NCBI RefSeq assembly: GCF_008329645.1
Contig: NZ_CP043474.1
Coordinates: forward strand, 4,836,001 to 4,900,000
DNA length: 64,000 bases
Direction: 5' to 3'
Source: Mycolicibacterium grossiae
GTDB lineage: Bacteria > Actinomycetota > Actinomycetes > Mycobacteriales > Mycobacteriaceae
Under the pieces are notes generated by a model. That model had not been told where the DNA came from, made no database searches, and saw only the letters and a program-made list of their open reading frames with translations. Below are positions 26,334 through 34,333 of this stretch, piece after piece. The position numbers and the translations under genes are program-made. The stretch's first letter is position 1, and each line of letters opens with the position of its first letter.

Positions 26334-27156
26334 TCTCGACGATGACGTCGAGGTCGGTGGACCCCTCGCCGGAGTAGATGCCCTTCAGCGGGCTCACGTC
26401 GGCGTAGTCCCGGCCGACGCCCACGCTGACGTACTGCTCGGAGATGTCCTTGTCGTTGGTGGGGTCGTAGTTCCACCAGCCGCCGAACCAGGCCTGGATC
26501 CACGCGTGGCTCTGACCGTCGATGGTCTCGCCGATCTCCGCCTCCTTCCGTGGGTGCAGGTAACCGGACACGTAGCGGGCCGGAATGCCCATGCTGCGCA
26601 ACAGGATCAGCGTGAGGTGTGCGAAGTCCTGGCACACGCCCTTGCCCTCGCGCAGCGCGTCCAAGCCGGACGAGTGCACCCCGGTGGTGCCCGGCACGTA
26701 GGCGAGTTCGCTGTGCACCCAGTTGGCGGCGGCCACGACCGCGTCGCGCGGTTCGTGTTCCTTGGCGAGCTTCTGCCCCACCCGTCCGATCCGCTTGCTC
26801 GCCGGCGTGTAGTGCGTCGGCGACAGGACCTCGTCGAAGCGGTCGATCACCGCCTCCGAGCGCAGGTCGTCCCACGTGGCGATCTCCTCGGGAGCCTCGC
26901 CGACGTCGGTCTCCACCACCGAGGACGACGTGACCTCCAGTTCGGTGTGCGGGGCGTGCAGGTCGAACGCCGTCACCGCGGTGCCCCAGTAGTCGACGTA
27001 GCGGTAGGAACGCGTGGCCGGCACCGTCTCGACGCGGTTGAGGATGACGTTCTGCCGGGTGTCCGAGCGCGGCGTCAGCCGAGCCTCGTTGAACGACGCC
27101 GTGACCGGCGACTTGTACGCGTACCCCGTCGAATGCACGACGCGCAGACGCCACAT
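26317..27156 (-). CDS. Transglutaminase-like cysteine peptidase (Rv2409c type)
   Basis: A 279-residue protein with an N-terminal beta domain (bacterial transglutaminase N-region) and a papain-like core. The catalytic triad is readable: C175 in GKGVCQDFAHL, H217 in GQSHAWIQAWF and D231 in WWNYDPTND. No signal peptide is seen, so it acts in the cytoplasm. It directly follows the alpha-E gene with no gap, and with the ATP-grasp gene forms a conserved trio thought to make and hydrolyse peptide or amide conjugates; the substrate is unknown. Confidence 0.92.
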   Translation of the reverse strand: MWRLRVVHSTGYAYKSPVTASFNEARLTPRSDTRQNVILNRVETVPATRSYRYVDYWGTAVTAFDLHAPHTELEVTSSSVVETDVGEAPEEIATWDDLRSEAVIDRFDEVLSPTHYTPASKRIGRVGQKLAKEHEPRDAVVAAANWVHSELAYVPGTTGVHSSGLDALREGKGVCQDFAHLTLILLRSMGIPARYVSGYLHPRKEAEIGETIDGQSHAWIQAWFGGWWNYDPTNDKDISEQYVSVGVGRDYADVSPLKGIYSGEGSTDLDVIVEITRLA

Positions 27157-28134
27157 CTAGATCTCACCTTCCTCGATCGCCAGCGAGCCGTTGCGTCCCG
27201 CGTCGGTCCACGCCACCCACGGCGCCGAGTGGAAGTACTCCAGCGCCAGCGCCTCTCCCACGTCGAAGCAGGTGCGTTGCAACCCGGCGAGCCGTTCCTC
27301 CAGCGACTCCAGCAGCACGCCGGGGCGCAGGAACTCCAGCTCGCTGCGGGCGCGACCCAGCAGGCGCTGCGCCTCCGCGGTGGCACCCACCCGGTTGTGC
27401 GCCCGGTGGTGCAGTTCGTCGAGGCTGTGCTCGGCCAGCCGCAGCGAATAGAACACCGACCGCGGGAACAGCCGGTCCAGCAGCATGAATTCGACCACCC
27501 GCACGGCGTCGAGCACGCCCCGGTAGGTCCGCAGGTACGTGTCGTGGGCGCCGGCCGAGCGCAGCACCGTCACCCACGCCGGCGACGACGCGCTGTCGCC
27601 GACGCGGGCCAGCAGCAGCCGCACCGTCATGTCGACCCGTTCGATGGCCCGGCCGAGCACCATGAAGCGGTAGCCGTCGTCGCGGGACAGCGTCGAGTCG
27701 GCGAGCCCGGCGAACATGGCCGCGCGACCCTCCACGTAACCGAGGAACTCGTGCGGACCGAGCCGCTTGGCGGCCCGCTCGCGTTCGGCGAGGGCGTTGT
27801 AGGTGGTGTTGAGGCACTCCCACATCTCGGTCGACGTGACTTCCCGTGCGCCGCGGGCATTCTCGCGGGCGGCGGAGATCGACTCGACGATCGAGCACCC
27901 GCCCTGGTTGTCCCGGCTGAAGGCGACGACGTCGGTCAGCGACCACACGTCGAGCGCCGTCGTCGGCGGCTCCATGCCCAGGACCCGCAGCAGGGTGCGC
28001 GACGCCTGGTCCGGGTCCACGCTCGAGTCCTCCAGCAACTGGTGCACGGTGACGTCCAGGATCCGCGCGGTGTCGTCGGCCCGCTCGACGTAGCGGCCGA
28101 TCCAGTACAACGATTCGGCATTGCGTGCCAGCAT
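27157..28134 (-). CDS. Alpha-E domain protein (Rv2410c type)
   Basis: A 325-residue all-helical alpha-E domain protein beginning MLARNAESLYWIGRYVERAD, read as MLARNAESLYWIGRYVERA, the family hallmark. Further conserved Glu/Arg-rich helices include RVDMTVRLLLAR. It lies 12 bases after the ATP-grasp gene and immediately before the transglutaminase gene. Alpha-E proteins co-occur with circularly permuted ATP-grasp ligases and are presumed partners or peptide carriers; no enzymatic residues are established. Confidence 0.92.
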   Translation of the reverse strand: MLARNAESLYWIGRYVERADDTARILDVTVHQLLEDSSVDPDQASRTLLRVLGMEPPTTALDVWSLTDVVAFSRDNQGGCSIVESISAARENARGAREVTSTEMWECLNTTYNALAERERAAKRLGPHEFLGYVEGRAAMFAGLADSTLSRDDGYRFMVLGRAIERVDMTVRLLLARVGDSASSPAWVTVLRSAGAHDTYLRTYRGVLDAVRVVEFMLLDRLFPRSVFYSLRLAEHSLDELHHRAHNRVGATAEAQRLLGRARSELEFLRPGVLLESLEERLAGLQRTCFDVGEALALEYFHSAPWVAWTDAGRNGSLAIEEGEI

Positions 28135-28146
28135 GTCTCGTCCCGT

Positions 28147-29877
28147 CTACTGCTGCTGCTGTTGCTGGCTCTGGCTGGGCGTGGGCCCCTGCTGCTGCTG
28201 GGCGGCCGCGGCCGCGTCGCCGCCGCGCTCGGGCTTGCTGCCCTTGCCCGACGCCGGCAGCGCCCGCACCACCTCCGCCGCGGCGAGTTCACGGTCGGCG
28301 GCCGACGTCCGCGACGCCAGCACCCAGGTGTCCTTGGAGCCGCCGCCCTGGCTGGAGTTGACCACCAGGGAGCCCTCCGGCAACGCGACGCGGGTCAACC
28401 CGCCCGGCAGCACCCACACGTCGTCACCGTCGTTGACGGCGAACGGCCGCAGGTCGACGTGTCGCGGCGCGAGTTCGTCGCCGATCTGCGTCGGCACCGT
28501 CGACAGCTGCACCACGGGCTGGGCGATCCAACCGCGCGGGTCGTTGCGGATCTTCTTGCTGATCGTCGCCAGTTCCTTCTCCGAGGCGTCCGGGCCGAAC
28601 ACGATGCCGTAGCCGCCGGAGCCCTCGACGGGCTTGATGACGAGTTCGGCGACGCGGTCGAGCACCTCCTCGCGCTCGTCGTCGAGCCAGCAGCGGAAGG
28701 TGTCGACGTTGGCGACCAGCGGCTTCTCGCCGAGGTAGTACTCGATGATCGTCGGCACGTAGGTGTAGACCAGCTTGTCGTCGCCGACGCCGTTGCCGAC
28801 CGCGCTCGAGATGACCACGTTGCCCGCCCGCGCCGCGTTGAGCACCCCGGCGACGCCCAGCACCGAATCCGGCTTGAACTGCATCGGATCCAGGAACTCG
28901 TCGTCGATGCGCCGGTAGATGACGTCGACCTGCCGCTCGCCCTCGGTGGTGCGCATGTAGACGGTGTTGTCGCGGCAGAACAGGTCGCGTCCCTCGACGA
29001 GTTCGACGCCCATCTGCCGCGCCAGCAGCGAGTGCTCGAAGTAGGCGGAGTTGTAGACGCCCGGCGTCAGCACCACCACCGTCGGGTCGGCCTCGTTCGA
29101 CGCGGCGGCGTTGCGCAGGGCGCGCAGCAGGTGTGAGGAGTAGTCGCCGACCGCGCGAACCCGGTGCGTCGCGAAGAGATTCGGGAACACCCGCGCCATG
29201 GTGCGGCGGTTCTCCATGACGTAGGAGACCCCCGACGGCGAGCGCAGGTTGTCCTCGAGCACCCGAAAGGTGCCCTGCGCGTCGCGCACCAGATCGATGC
29301 CGGCGACGTGGATGCGCACCCCGTTGGGCGGCACGATGCCCGCGGCCTCGCGGTGGAAGTGCTCGCACGACGTGATGAGCCGGCGCGGTATGACGCCGTC
29401 GCGCAGGATCTCCTGCTCGCCGTAGATGTCGTCGAGGTACATCTCCAGCGCCTTGACGCGCTGCTTGATGCCCCGCTCCAGCCGCGACCACTCGGCGGCG
29501 GAGATCACGCGCGGCACCAGGTCGAGCGGGAACGGGCGTTCCTGACCGGACAGCGAGAACGTGATGCCCTGGTCGATGAACGCACGGCCCAGCGCGTCGT
29601 TGCGGGCGGCGAGTTCGGACGCGTCCGACGGCGAGAGTTCCTTGAAGATGCCCTTGTACGGGCCGCGCACGTTGCCGTCGGCGTCGAACATCTCGTCGAA
29701 GGCCCGGCTGTAGCCGCCGATGTCGTTGTAGCCGTCGAAGATGCCCTCGTGCCGCTTCGCCGTGCGGGCCCCGCCGCGCGTCGACCGGCCGTTCTCCGCG
29801 GACTTCTCCCCAGACTTGGTGGCGGTCTTCTCGGTGGGCTTCTCGGCGGGCAGGGTGCGTAGGCTCACAGGGGACAT
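28147..29877 (-). CDS. Circularly permuted ATP-grasp type 2 protein (Rv2411c type)
   Basis: A 576-residue circularly permuted ATP-grasp ligase. Conserved parts include DGYNDIGGYSRAFDEMFD, FSLSGQERPFPLDLVPRV, VLEDNLRSPSGVSYV with the ATP/Mg region, and KPVEGSGGYGIVFGP. The family is predicted to form amide bonds using ATP, perhaps on a peptide tag. The C-terminus is low-complexity and glutamine-rich (two Q runs encoded by CAG-type codons, 28149-28200), not part of the fold. The ATG at 29877 (MSPVSLRTLP) has GGGG upstream; an ATG at 29928 would add 17 residues. It leads the ATP-grasp/alpha-E/transglutaminase operon. Confidence 0.9.
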   Translation of the reverse strand: MSPVSLRTLPAEKPTEKTATKSGEKSAENGRSTRGGARTAKRHEGIFDGYNDIGGYSRAFDEMFDADGNVRGPYKGIFKELSPSDASELAARNDALGRAFIDQGITFSLSGQERPFPLDLVPRVISAAEWSRLERGIKQRVKALEMYLDDIYGEQEILRDGVIPRRLITSCEHFHREAAGIVPPNGVRIHVAGIDLVRDAQGTFRVLEDNLRSPSGVSYVMENRRTMARVFPNLFATHRVRAVGDYSSHLLRALRNAAASNEADPTVVVLTPGVYNSAYFEHSLLARQMGVELVEGRDLFCRDNTVYMRTTEGERQVDVIYRRIDDEFLDPMQFKPDSVLGVAGVLNAARAGNVVISSAVGNGVGDDKLVYTYVPTIIEYYLGEKPLVANVDTFRCWLDDEREEVLDRVAELVIKPVEGSGGYGIVFGPDASEKELATISKKIRNDPRGWIAQPVVQLSTVPTQIGDELAPRHVDLRPFAVNDGDDVWVLPGGLTRVALPEGSLVVNSSQGGGSKDTWVLASRTSAADRELAAAEVVRALPASGKGSKPERGGDAAAAAQQQQGPTPSQSQQQQQQ

Positions 29878-29920
29878 GCTGCCCCAATCGTCGTGTTTCG
29901 GCAGGCCAGCGACTCTCACT

Positions 29921-29950
29921 TTGGGCATTTACCCCGCCCGCTGGTAGTCT
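29921..29950 (+). promoter_or_regulatory. Candidate sigma-A promoter for rpsT
   Basis: TTGGGC (29921-29926) and TAGTCT (29945-29950) are spaced by 18 bases and would give a start near 29957 and a leader of about 70 bases before rpsT. The -10 fits the TANNNT pattern. It overlaps the upstream region of the divergent ATP-grasp gene. Confidence 0.45.
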
Positions 29951-30025
29951 GAACCCTCGCTGCCCGCCGTCGGGCGCCAAGACTCGTAACAACCCCGAAC
30001 TGAGCATCACGAAGGAATCACACGC

Positions 30026-30286
30026 GTGGCCAACATCAAGTCGCAGAAGAAGCGCAACCTCACCAACGAGCGCCGCCGGCAGCGCAACCAGTCGGTGAAG
30101 TCCTCGCTGCGCACGGCCGTCCGCGGTTTCCGTGAGGCCATCGACGCGGGCGAGAAGGAGAAGGCCGGCGAGCTGCTCGCCGCGACCAGCCGCAAGCTCG
30201 ACAAGGCCGCCAGCAAGGGCGTCATCCACAAGAACCAGGCCGCCAACAAGAAGTCGGCGCTCGCTCTGGCACTCAACAAGCTCTGA
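30026..30286 (+). CDS. rpsT: 30S ribosomal protein S20
   Basis: The 86-residue small-subunit protein bS20, which binds 16S rRNA during early assembly. The sequence is basic and helical throughout, with KKRNLTNERRRQRNQSVKS at the N-terminus and HKNQAANKKSALALALNKL at the end. The GTG at 30026 follows GAAGGA. It is transcribed divergently from the ATP-grasp gene and converges on holA, with seven bases between stops. Confidence 0.98.
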   Translation: MANIKSQKKRNLTNERRRQRNQSVKSSLRTAVRGFREAIDAGEKEKAGELLAATSRKLDKAASKGVIHKNQAANKKSALALALNKL

Positions 30287-30293
30287 CCTCCGT

Positions 30294-31247
30294 CTAGGCG
30301 GACTCGGCCAGCTCGGCCACCTTCCGCACCGCGGTCTCGAGGGCGTAGTCGGCATCTGCCGCTGCGCCCTTGACGTCTGCGTTGAGTGCGGCCACCAGGC
30401 GCATCGCCTCGGCGACCGAATCCCGCGTCCACCGGCGGGCCTGGCGCTGCACCTTCTGCACCCGCCACGGCGGCATGCCCAACTCGCCGGCCAGCTGATG
30501 CTGGTTGCCCGACAGCGGCGCGACACGGGCGATCGCGTGGACGGCCTCGGCCAGCGCGTCGGCGAGCACGACGTGCGCCTCCCCACCCATCACCGCCCAG
30601 CGCAGCGCCTCGGCCGCACCCTCGACGTCTCCACCGACGGCGAGATCCGCGATCGCGTACCCCTTCACCTCCGCCTTGCCGTTGTGGTACTTCCGCACCG
30701 CAGGCACGTCCACGACGCCGCCCGTGTCGGCGACCAGCTGCGAGCAGACGGCGGCCAGCTCCCGCAGGTCCGAGCCGACGGCGTCGAGGAGTGCGGTGAC
30801 CGTGTCGTCGCTCACCTTCACGCGATGACCGCGGAACTCCCGCTTGACGAAGTCGGCGCGCTCGGACGGCTTGCCGAGCTTGGCGCAGGGGTGGACCGTG
30901 GCGCCCATCTTCTTGAGCTGGTCGGCCAGTGCCTTGGCCCGGCCGCCGCCGGAGTGCACGACGACGAGCACGGTGCCGGGCGGCAGGTCGGCGGCGGCGC
31001 CGGCGATGACCCCGACCGCCTCCTTGCCCGCATCGGCCGCGGATTCGAGCACCAGCACCCGCTCGTCGGCGAACAGCGACGGGCTCAGCAACTCGGCGAG
31101 TTCGTTGGCACTCACCTCCCCCGCCCGCATCCGGTCGATGGGCACGTCGGCGACGCCGGCGCTGGTCCGCGCCTCGGCGATCACCGCGGACACGGCCCGC
31201 TCGACCAGCAGGTCTTCGTCACCCAGGACGAGGTGCAGTTGGCTCAC
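30294..31247 (-). CDS. holA: DNA polymerase III delta subunit
   Basis: A 317-residue delta subunit of the clamp loader, which opens the sliding clamp during replication. The N-terminal nucleotide-fold domain starts LHLVLGDEDLLVERAV; the third, collar domain includes ALADALAEAVHAIARVAPLSG and MPPWRVQKVQRQARRW near the C-terminus. It lies 12 bases downstream of comEC on the same strand, the usual mycobacterial comEA-comEC-holA order. It converges on rpsT. Confidence 0.95.
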   Translation of the reverse strand: MSQLHLVLGDEDLLVERAVSAVIAEARTSAGVADVPIDRMRAGEVSANELAELLSPSLFADERVLVLESAADAGKEAVGVIAGAAADLPPGTVLVVVHSGGGRAKALADQLKKMGATVHPCAKLGKPSERADFVKREFRGHRVKVSDDTVTALLDAVGSDLRELAAVCSQLVADTGGVVDVPAVRKYHNGKAEVKGYAIADLAVGGDVEGAAEALRWAVMGGEAHVVLADALAEAVHAIARVAPLSGNQHQLAGELGMPPWRVQKVQRQARRWTRDSVAEAMRLVAALNADVKGAAADADYALETAVRKVAELAESA

Positions 31248-31259
31248 GCGACGATGGTG

Positions 31260-32789
31260 TCACGCGCCGGGGACACCGGCGCGGACCGCCCACGCCACGA
31301 CGCCGCACGCGCCGCACGACAGCAGCACCCGGCCCCAGCGCCGTCGCGCCAGCGCCACCGCGCCGACCGTGGCACCGCCGACCAGCGCCGCGCCGACGGG
31401 CCCGTCGGGAACCGGCAGTACCGCGCCCGGCACCGCGGCGGCCCCGTGCGCCACGCGCAGCAGCCACCACAGCTCGGGTCCGGTGAACCGGATCAGCAGA
31501 CCGGCGCCCGCCGGCCACACCCCGGCGAGCGCCGCCGCGGCCGTGCCCAGCACCGTGATCGGCGGAATCACCACGGCCACCGCGAGATTGGCGAGCACGC
31601 CGATGACCGACACGCTGCCCGAGATGCCGGCGACCAGCGGTGCGGTGACCAGTTGCGCCGCGACGGCGACCGCCACCGCGCCGGCCAGCGGCCGCGGCCA
31701 GCCCCGCGCCTCGAGCCGCGCCGACCACGCCGGTGCGACGACCACGAGCGCGGCCGTGGCGACCACCGACAGTGCGAACCCGACGTCGACCGCCATCTCG
31801 GGCCAACCGACCATGACGACCAGCACGGTCGTCGCCAACGCGGGGATCGCCTGCCGCCGGCGATGGGACGCCACGGCCAGCAGCGCGATGGCGCCCATCA
31901 CCGCGGCGCGCAGCACACTGGCGCTCGGCTGAACGACGATCACGAAGCAGACCAGCGCGACACCGGCGAGCACCACCGCCGCCCGCGGTCCGATCAGCAT
32001 GGCGGACAGCAGCACCGCGCCGCAGACGATCGTCACGTTGGCCCCGGACACCGCCGTCAGGTGCGTCAGGCCCGCGGATCGGAAGTCGGCGACCGTCGTC
32101 GCCGGAAGTGCCCCGGTGTCGCCGAGCGCGAGCGCGGGCAGCAGCGCCGCCTGCTCACCCGGGAGCACGTCCCGCGCGACGGCGGCGAAGTCCCGCCGGA
32201 CGTCGGCCGCGATCCGGTTCGGCACGCTCGCCCGCCCCAGGCGCGGTGCGCCGGTGGCCGACAACGCCGCCACGGTCAGGTCCCGGCGTAGCGGCGCGGC
32301 GACGCGCGCCCGGAACTCGGCGGGTCGGCCGGCGCTCAGGTCGCCGAACCCCGACGCCGAGGCGAACACCAGCACCCGGCCATCGAGGGGGTGACCGGCC
32401 ACCGCACGGAGCGCGCCGCGGAACATGACCCGGGCGCCGGACACCGGGCGCGGCGACTCCGTCGGCGTCACGGTCACGACCACGGTCCGGCCGGTCTGTC
32501 CGGTGAGTGGGTGGTGTGCCACGTCGTGGGCGCGGATGCCGACCGCGAGGGCGAACGTCACCCCAGCCACCGCGACGGCTGCCGCTGCGGCCCCGACCCG
32601 TGTCGTCGTCGCGCCCGCCGGCCGGATGCGATGGACGGCCAGCGCCGTAACCGCCGTCAGCAGCGCCGCGACCAGGACCGACCAGGCGGGCGGCCAGAGG
32701 ATCCCCGCGGCGGTGACCAGCCAGGCGGTCATCGCCGCGGGAACGAGCCGCAGGTCGACCGGCACGTTCGGCACGTCCGGCAGGCTCAC
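31260..32789 (-). CDS. comEC: ComEC/Rec2-family membrane protein without a metallo-hydrolase domain
   Basis: A 509-residue polytopic membrane protein. The competence-family core is marked by LPALALGDTGALP, GLTHLTAVSGANVTIVCG and SASVLRAAVMG. About ten hydrophobic segments are visible. ComEC forms the DNA-uptake channel in transformable bacteria. This copy ends after the membrane core, so the C-terminal metallo-beta-lactamase domain seen in many homologues is missing; mycobacterial versions are similarly short. The GTG start at 32787-32789 overlaps the comEA stop by four bases. No pilus genes are in the window, so DNA uptake is not established. Confidence 0.92.
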   Translation of the reverse strand: MSLPDVPNVPVDLRLVPAAMTAWLVTAAGILWPPAWSVLVAALLTAVTALAVHRIRPAGATTTRVGAAAAAVAVAGVTFALAVGIRAHDVAHHPLTGQTGRTVVVTVTPTESPRPVSGARVMFRGALRAVAGHPLDGRVLVFASASGFGDLSAGRPAEFRARVAAPLRRDLTVAALSATGAPRLGRASVPNRIAADVRRDFAAVARDVLPGEQAALLPALALGDTGALPATTVADFRSAGLTHLTAVSGANVTIVCGAVLLSAMLIGPRAAVVLAGVALVCFVIVVQPSASVLRAAVMGAIALLAVASHRRRQAIPALATTVLVVMVGWPEMAVDVGFALSVVATAALVVVAPAWSARLEARGWPRPLAGAVAVAVAAQLVTAPLVAGISGSVSVIGVLANLAVAVVIPPITVLGTAAAALAGVWPAGAGLLIRFTGPELWWLLRVAHGAAAVPGAVLPVPDGPVGAALVGGATVGAVALARRRWGRVLLSCGACGVVAWAVRAGVPGA

Positions 32790-33643
32790 ACATCGACCAG
32801 GTCGCGCAGTTTGTCCAGCCGCGCCGGGCCGATGCCGTCGACCTCGGAGAGCTGATCGACCGAGGAGAACCGACCGTTGGCGTCGCGCCAGGCGATGATC
32901 GCCGCGGCGGTCACCGGACCGACCCCGGGTAGGGCGTCGAGTTGCTCGGCGGTCGCGGTGTTCAGGTCGACCGGGCCTGCGGCCGGACCATCGCGGGGCG
33001 CCTGCCCCGCCCCGCCCGCTTCCGGCGCGCCGGCGACGCCGCGCGGCTCGGGCGCCCCTGCGCCGCCCGCCTCCGGCGAGGTGATCGAGCTGCCCATCGA
33101 CGCCGGTGCCCCGGGCGGCCCCGCGATGCCGACGACGATCTGCTCGCCGTCGCTGACCCGGCGGGCGACGTTCAGACCCACGAGGTCCGCCCCGCCCAGG
33201 ACGCCGCCCGCGGCGGTCAGCGCGTCGTCGACCCGTGCGCCGGGCCCGAGGGTGACCAGCCCCGGCCGGTGCACCAGGCCGACGACGCTCACCACCACCT
33301 GACCTCCGTCGGGAGGCGCCTCCGGCGAGGGCGCCGAGGACGCCATCCGCACCGGCGGCAGGTCGGCCGCGACGACCGGAGGGGGTTCGTCACCGGTGAC
33401 GGTGAACACCGTGATGAGGACGGCGACGGCACCCACCACGGCGAGGGCGATGGCGCCGGACCGCCCGGGATCGGCACGGATCGCGGAGAGCCATTGGGCG
33501 CGTTGCCGTTCCGGCTGATCGGGCAGCCACCGCGACAGTGACGTCTCCGACGCCTCGGCCGCGTCGGGATCGGTGGCGTCGACGGAGCGATCCACGCCGG
33601 CGAGGCGTCGGTGCGCGCGGTCCGGAGGGGGTTCGAGGGCCAT
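32786..33643 (-). CDS. comEA: ComEA-like DNA-binding protein
   Basis: A 285-residue protein with one transmembrane helix near 65-82 (IALAVVGAVAVLITVF), an SLBB-like domain (VVSVVGLVHRPGLVTLGPGAR) at about 115-170, a Gly/Ala/Pro-rich linker and a helix-hairpin-helix pair at the end (DLNTATAEQLDALPGVGPV, then VDQLSEVDGIGPARLDKL). In competence systems it binds double-stranded DNA outside the membrane and hands it to ComEC, the overlapping next gene. The linker contains repeated AGGAG/APE segments. Confidence 0.93.
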   Translation of the reverse strand: MALEPPPDRAHRRLAGVDRSVDATDPDAAEASETSLSRWLPDQPERQRAQWLSAIRADPGRSGAIALAVVGAVAVLITVFTVTGDEPPPVVAADLPPVRMASSAPSPEAPPDGGQVVVSVVGLVHRPGLVTLGPGARVDDALTAAGGVLGGADLVGLNVARRVSDGEQIVVGIAGPPGAPASMGSSITSPEAGGAGAPEPRGVAGAPEAGGAGQAPRDGPAAGPVDLNTATAEQLDALPGVGPVTAAAIIAWRDANGRFSSVDQLSEVDGIGPARLDKLRDLVDV

Positions 33644-33704
33644 GGCGCGACCGTAGGCCGCGCGGACGACGGAACCGGCCGCCGGCGGTCCGGTGACCGG
33701 CGGC

Positions 33705-33776
33705 CTGTGGATGAAGTCGGCTCTGTGGATGGCGCCGGTGCCGTGGGCAGAGCCGGCGCCGTGGATGCAGCCGGCG
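33705..33776. repeat. Minisatellite: four tandem 18-bp copies
   Basis: Four adjacent 18-base copies (33705-33722, 33723-33740, 33741-33758, 33759-33776) follow the pattern CYGTGGATGNNGYCGGYG, the third copy being the most diverged. They fill about half of the 135-base gap between comEA and ridA and end two bases before the ridA stop codon. This is a VNTR-type locus in noncoding DNA. Confidence 0.8.
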
Positions 33777-33778
33777 GT

Positions 33779-34210
33779 TCAGCCGTTCGCGCGGACGTCG
33801 CGCCACCCGGCCTCGCGCCAGCAGATCCAGTCGATCTCGACGAGCGCGCCGACCGCCAGTCCGGTGACCCCGACGCAGGTGCGCGACGGCAGGCGCCCCG
33901 GGAACCACCGCGCGTAGGCGTCGTTGAAGACGGCGTAGTCGTCCCAGTCGAGCAGGAAGGCGCGGACCGAGACGACGTCGTCGAGCGAGCCGCCGCACAG
34001 TTCGGTGACGCGCACCAGATTGCGCAGCACCTGATCGGTCTGGACCGCGACGTCGCGCGGGTCGCCGTCCACCACCGCGCCGGTCGCATCGGTCGGCATC
34101 TGTCCGGTGACCCACAGCGTCGGCCCGGCGGCGGTGGCGTGGGCGAACGGTGCGACGCCCGGCGGGACGCCGTCGGCCGGGGTGAACGTGAAGGACTGGA
34201 TGCCGGTCAT
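33779..34210 (-). CDS. RidA/YjgF/UK114-family protein
   Basis: A 143-residue RidA-family protein. The usual core is visible: LWVTGQMPTDATG, VQTDQVLRNLVRVTELCGGSLDDVV read in parts as VQTDQVLRNLVRVTELCGG and SLDDVVSVRAFLLD, and VGVTGLAVGALVEIDWIC. Members deaminate reactive enamine/imine intermediates or act in catabolic pathways as trimers. The ATG at 34210 gives the typical N-terminus and has AGGA about 11 bases upstream. It is divergent from a dihydrodipicolinate-reductase-like gene with which it shares a 123-base promoter region containing a dyad. Confidence 0.87.
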   Translation of the reverse strand: MTGIQSFTFTPADGVPPGVAPFAHATAAGPTLWVTGQMPTDATGAVVDGDPRDVAVQTDQVLRNLVRVTELCGGSLDDVVSVRAFLLDWDDYAVFNDAYARWFPGRLPSRTCVGVTGLAVGALVEIDWICWREAGWRDVRANG

Positions 34211-34280
34211 GCCGCCGGATCCTGCCACCAGAACCGACCTCGCCGAAACGGCGGCGGCAGTCTCGCCGTGGCGTATACAC

Positions 34281-34299
34281 GTACACCGAAGGTGTCTAC
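34281..34299. promoter_or_regulatory. Dyad in the divergent ridA / reductase promoter region
   Basis: GTACACC-GAA-GGTGTCTAC forms an inverted repeat with one extra base on the right arm, preceded by GTATACAC. Its place between divergent genes suggests an operator for a TetR/GntR-like repressor controlling both. No such repressor is adjacent. Confidence 0.45.
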
Positions 34300-34333
34300 T
34301 CACCCGCCCCGCGAACCACGAGGAGGAGTCGGC

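Noticed and set aside
26260..29136. A 958-codon open frame on the plus strand
   Set aside because: It runs antisense to three well-supported genes (transglutaminase, alpha-E, ATP-grasp) and shows no family motifs; GC-rich codon usage keeps the frame open.
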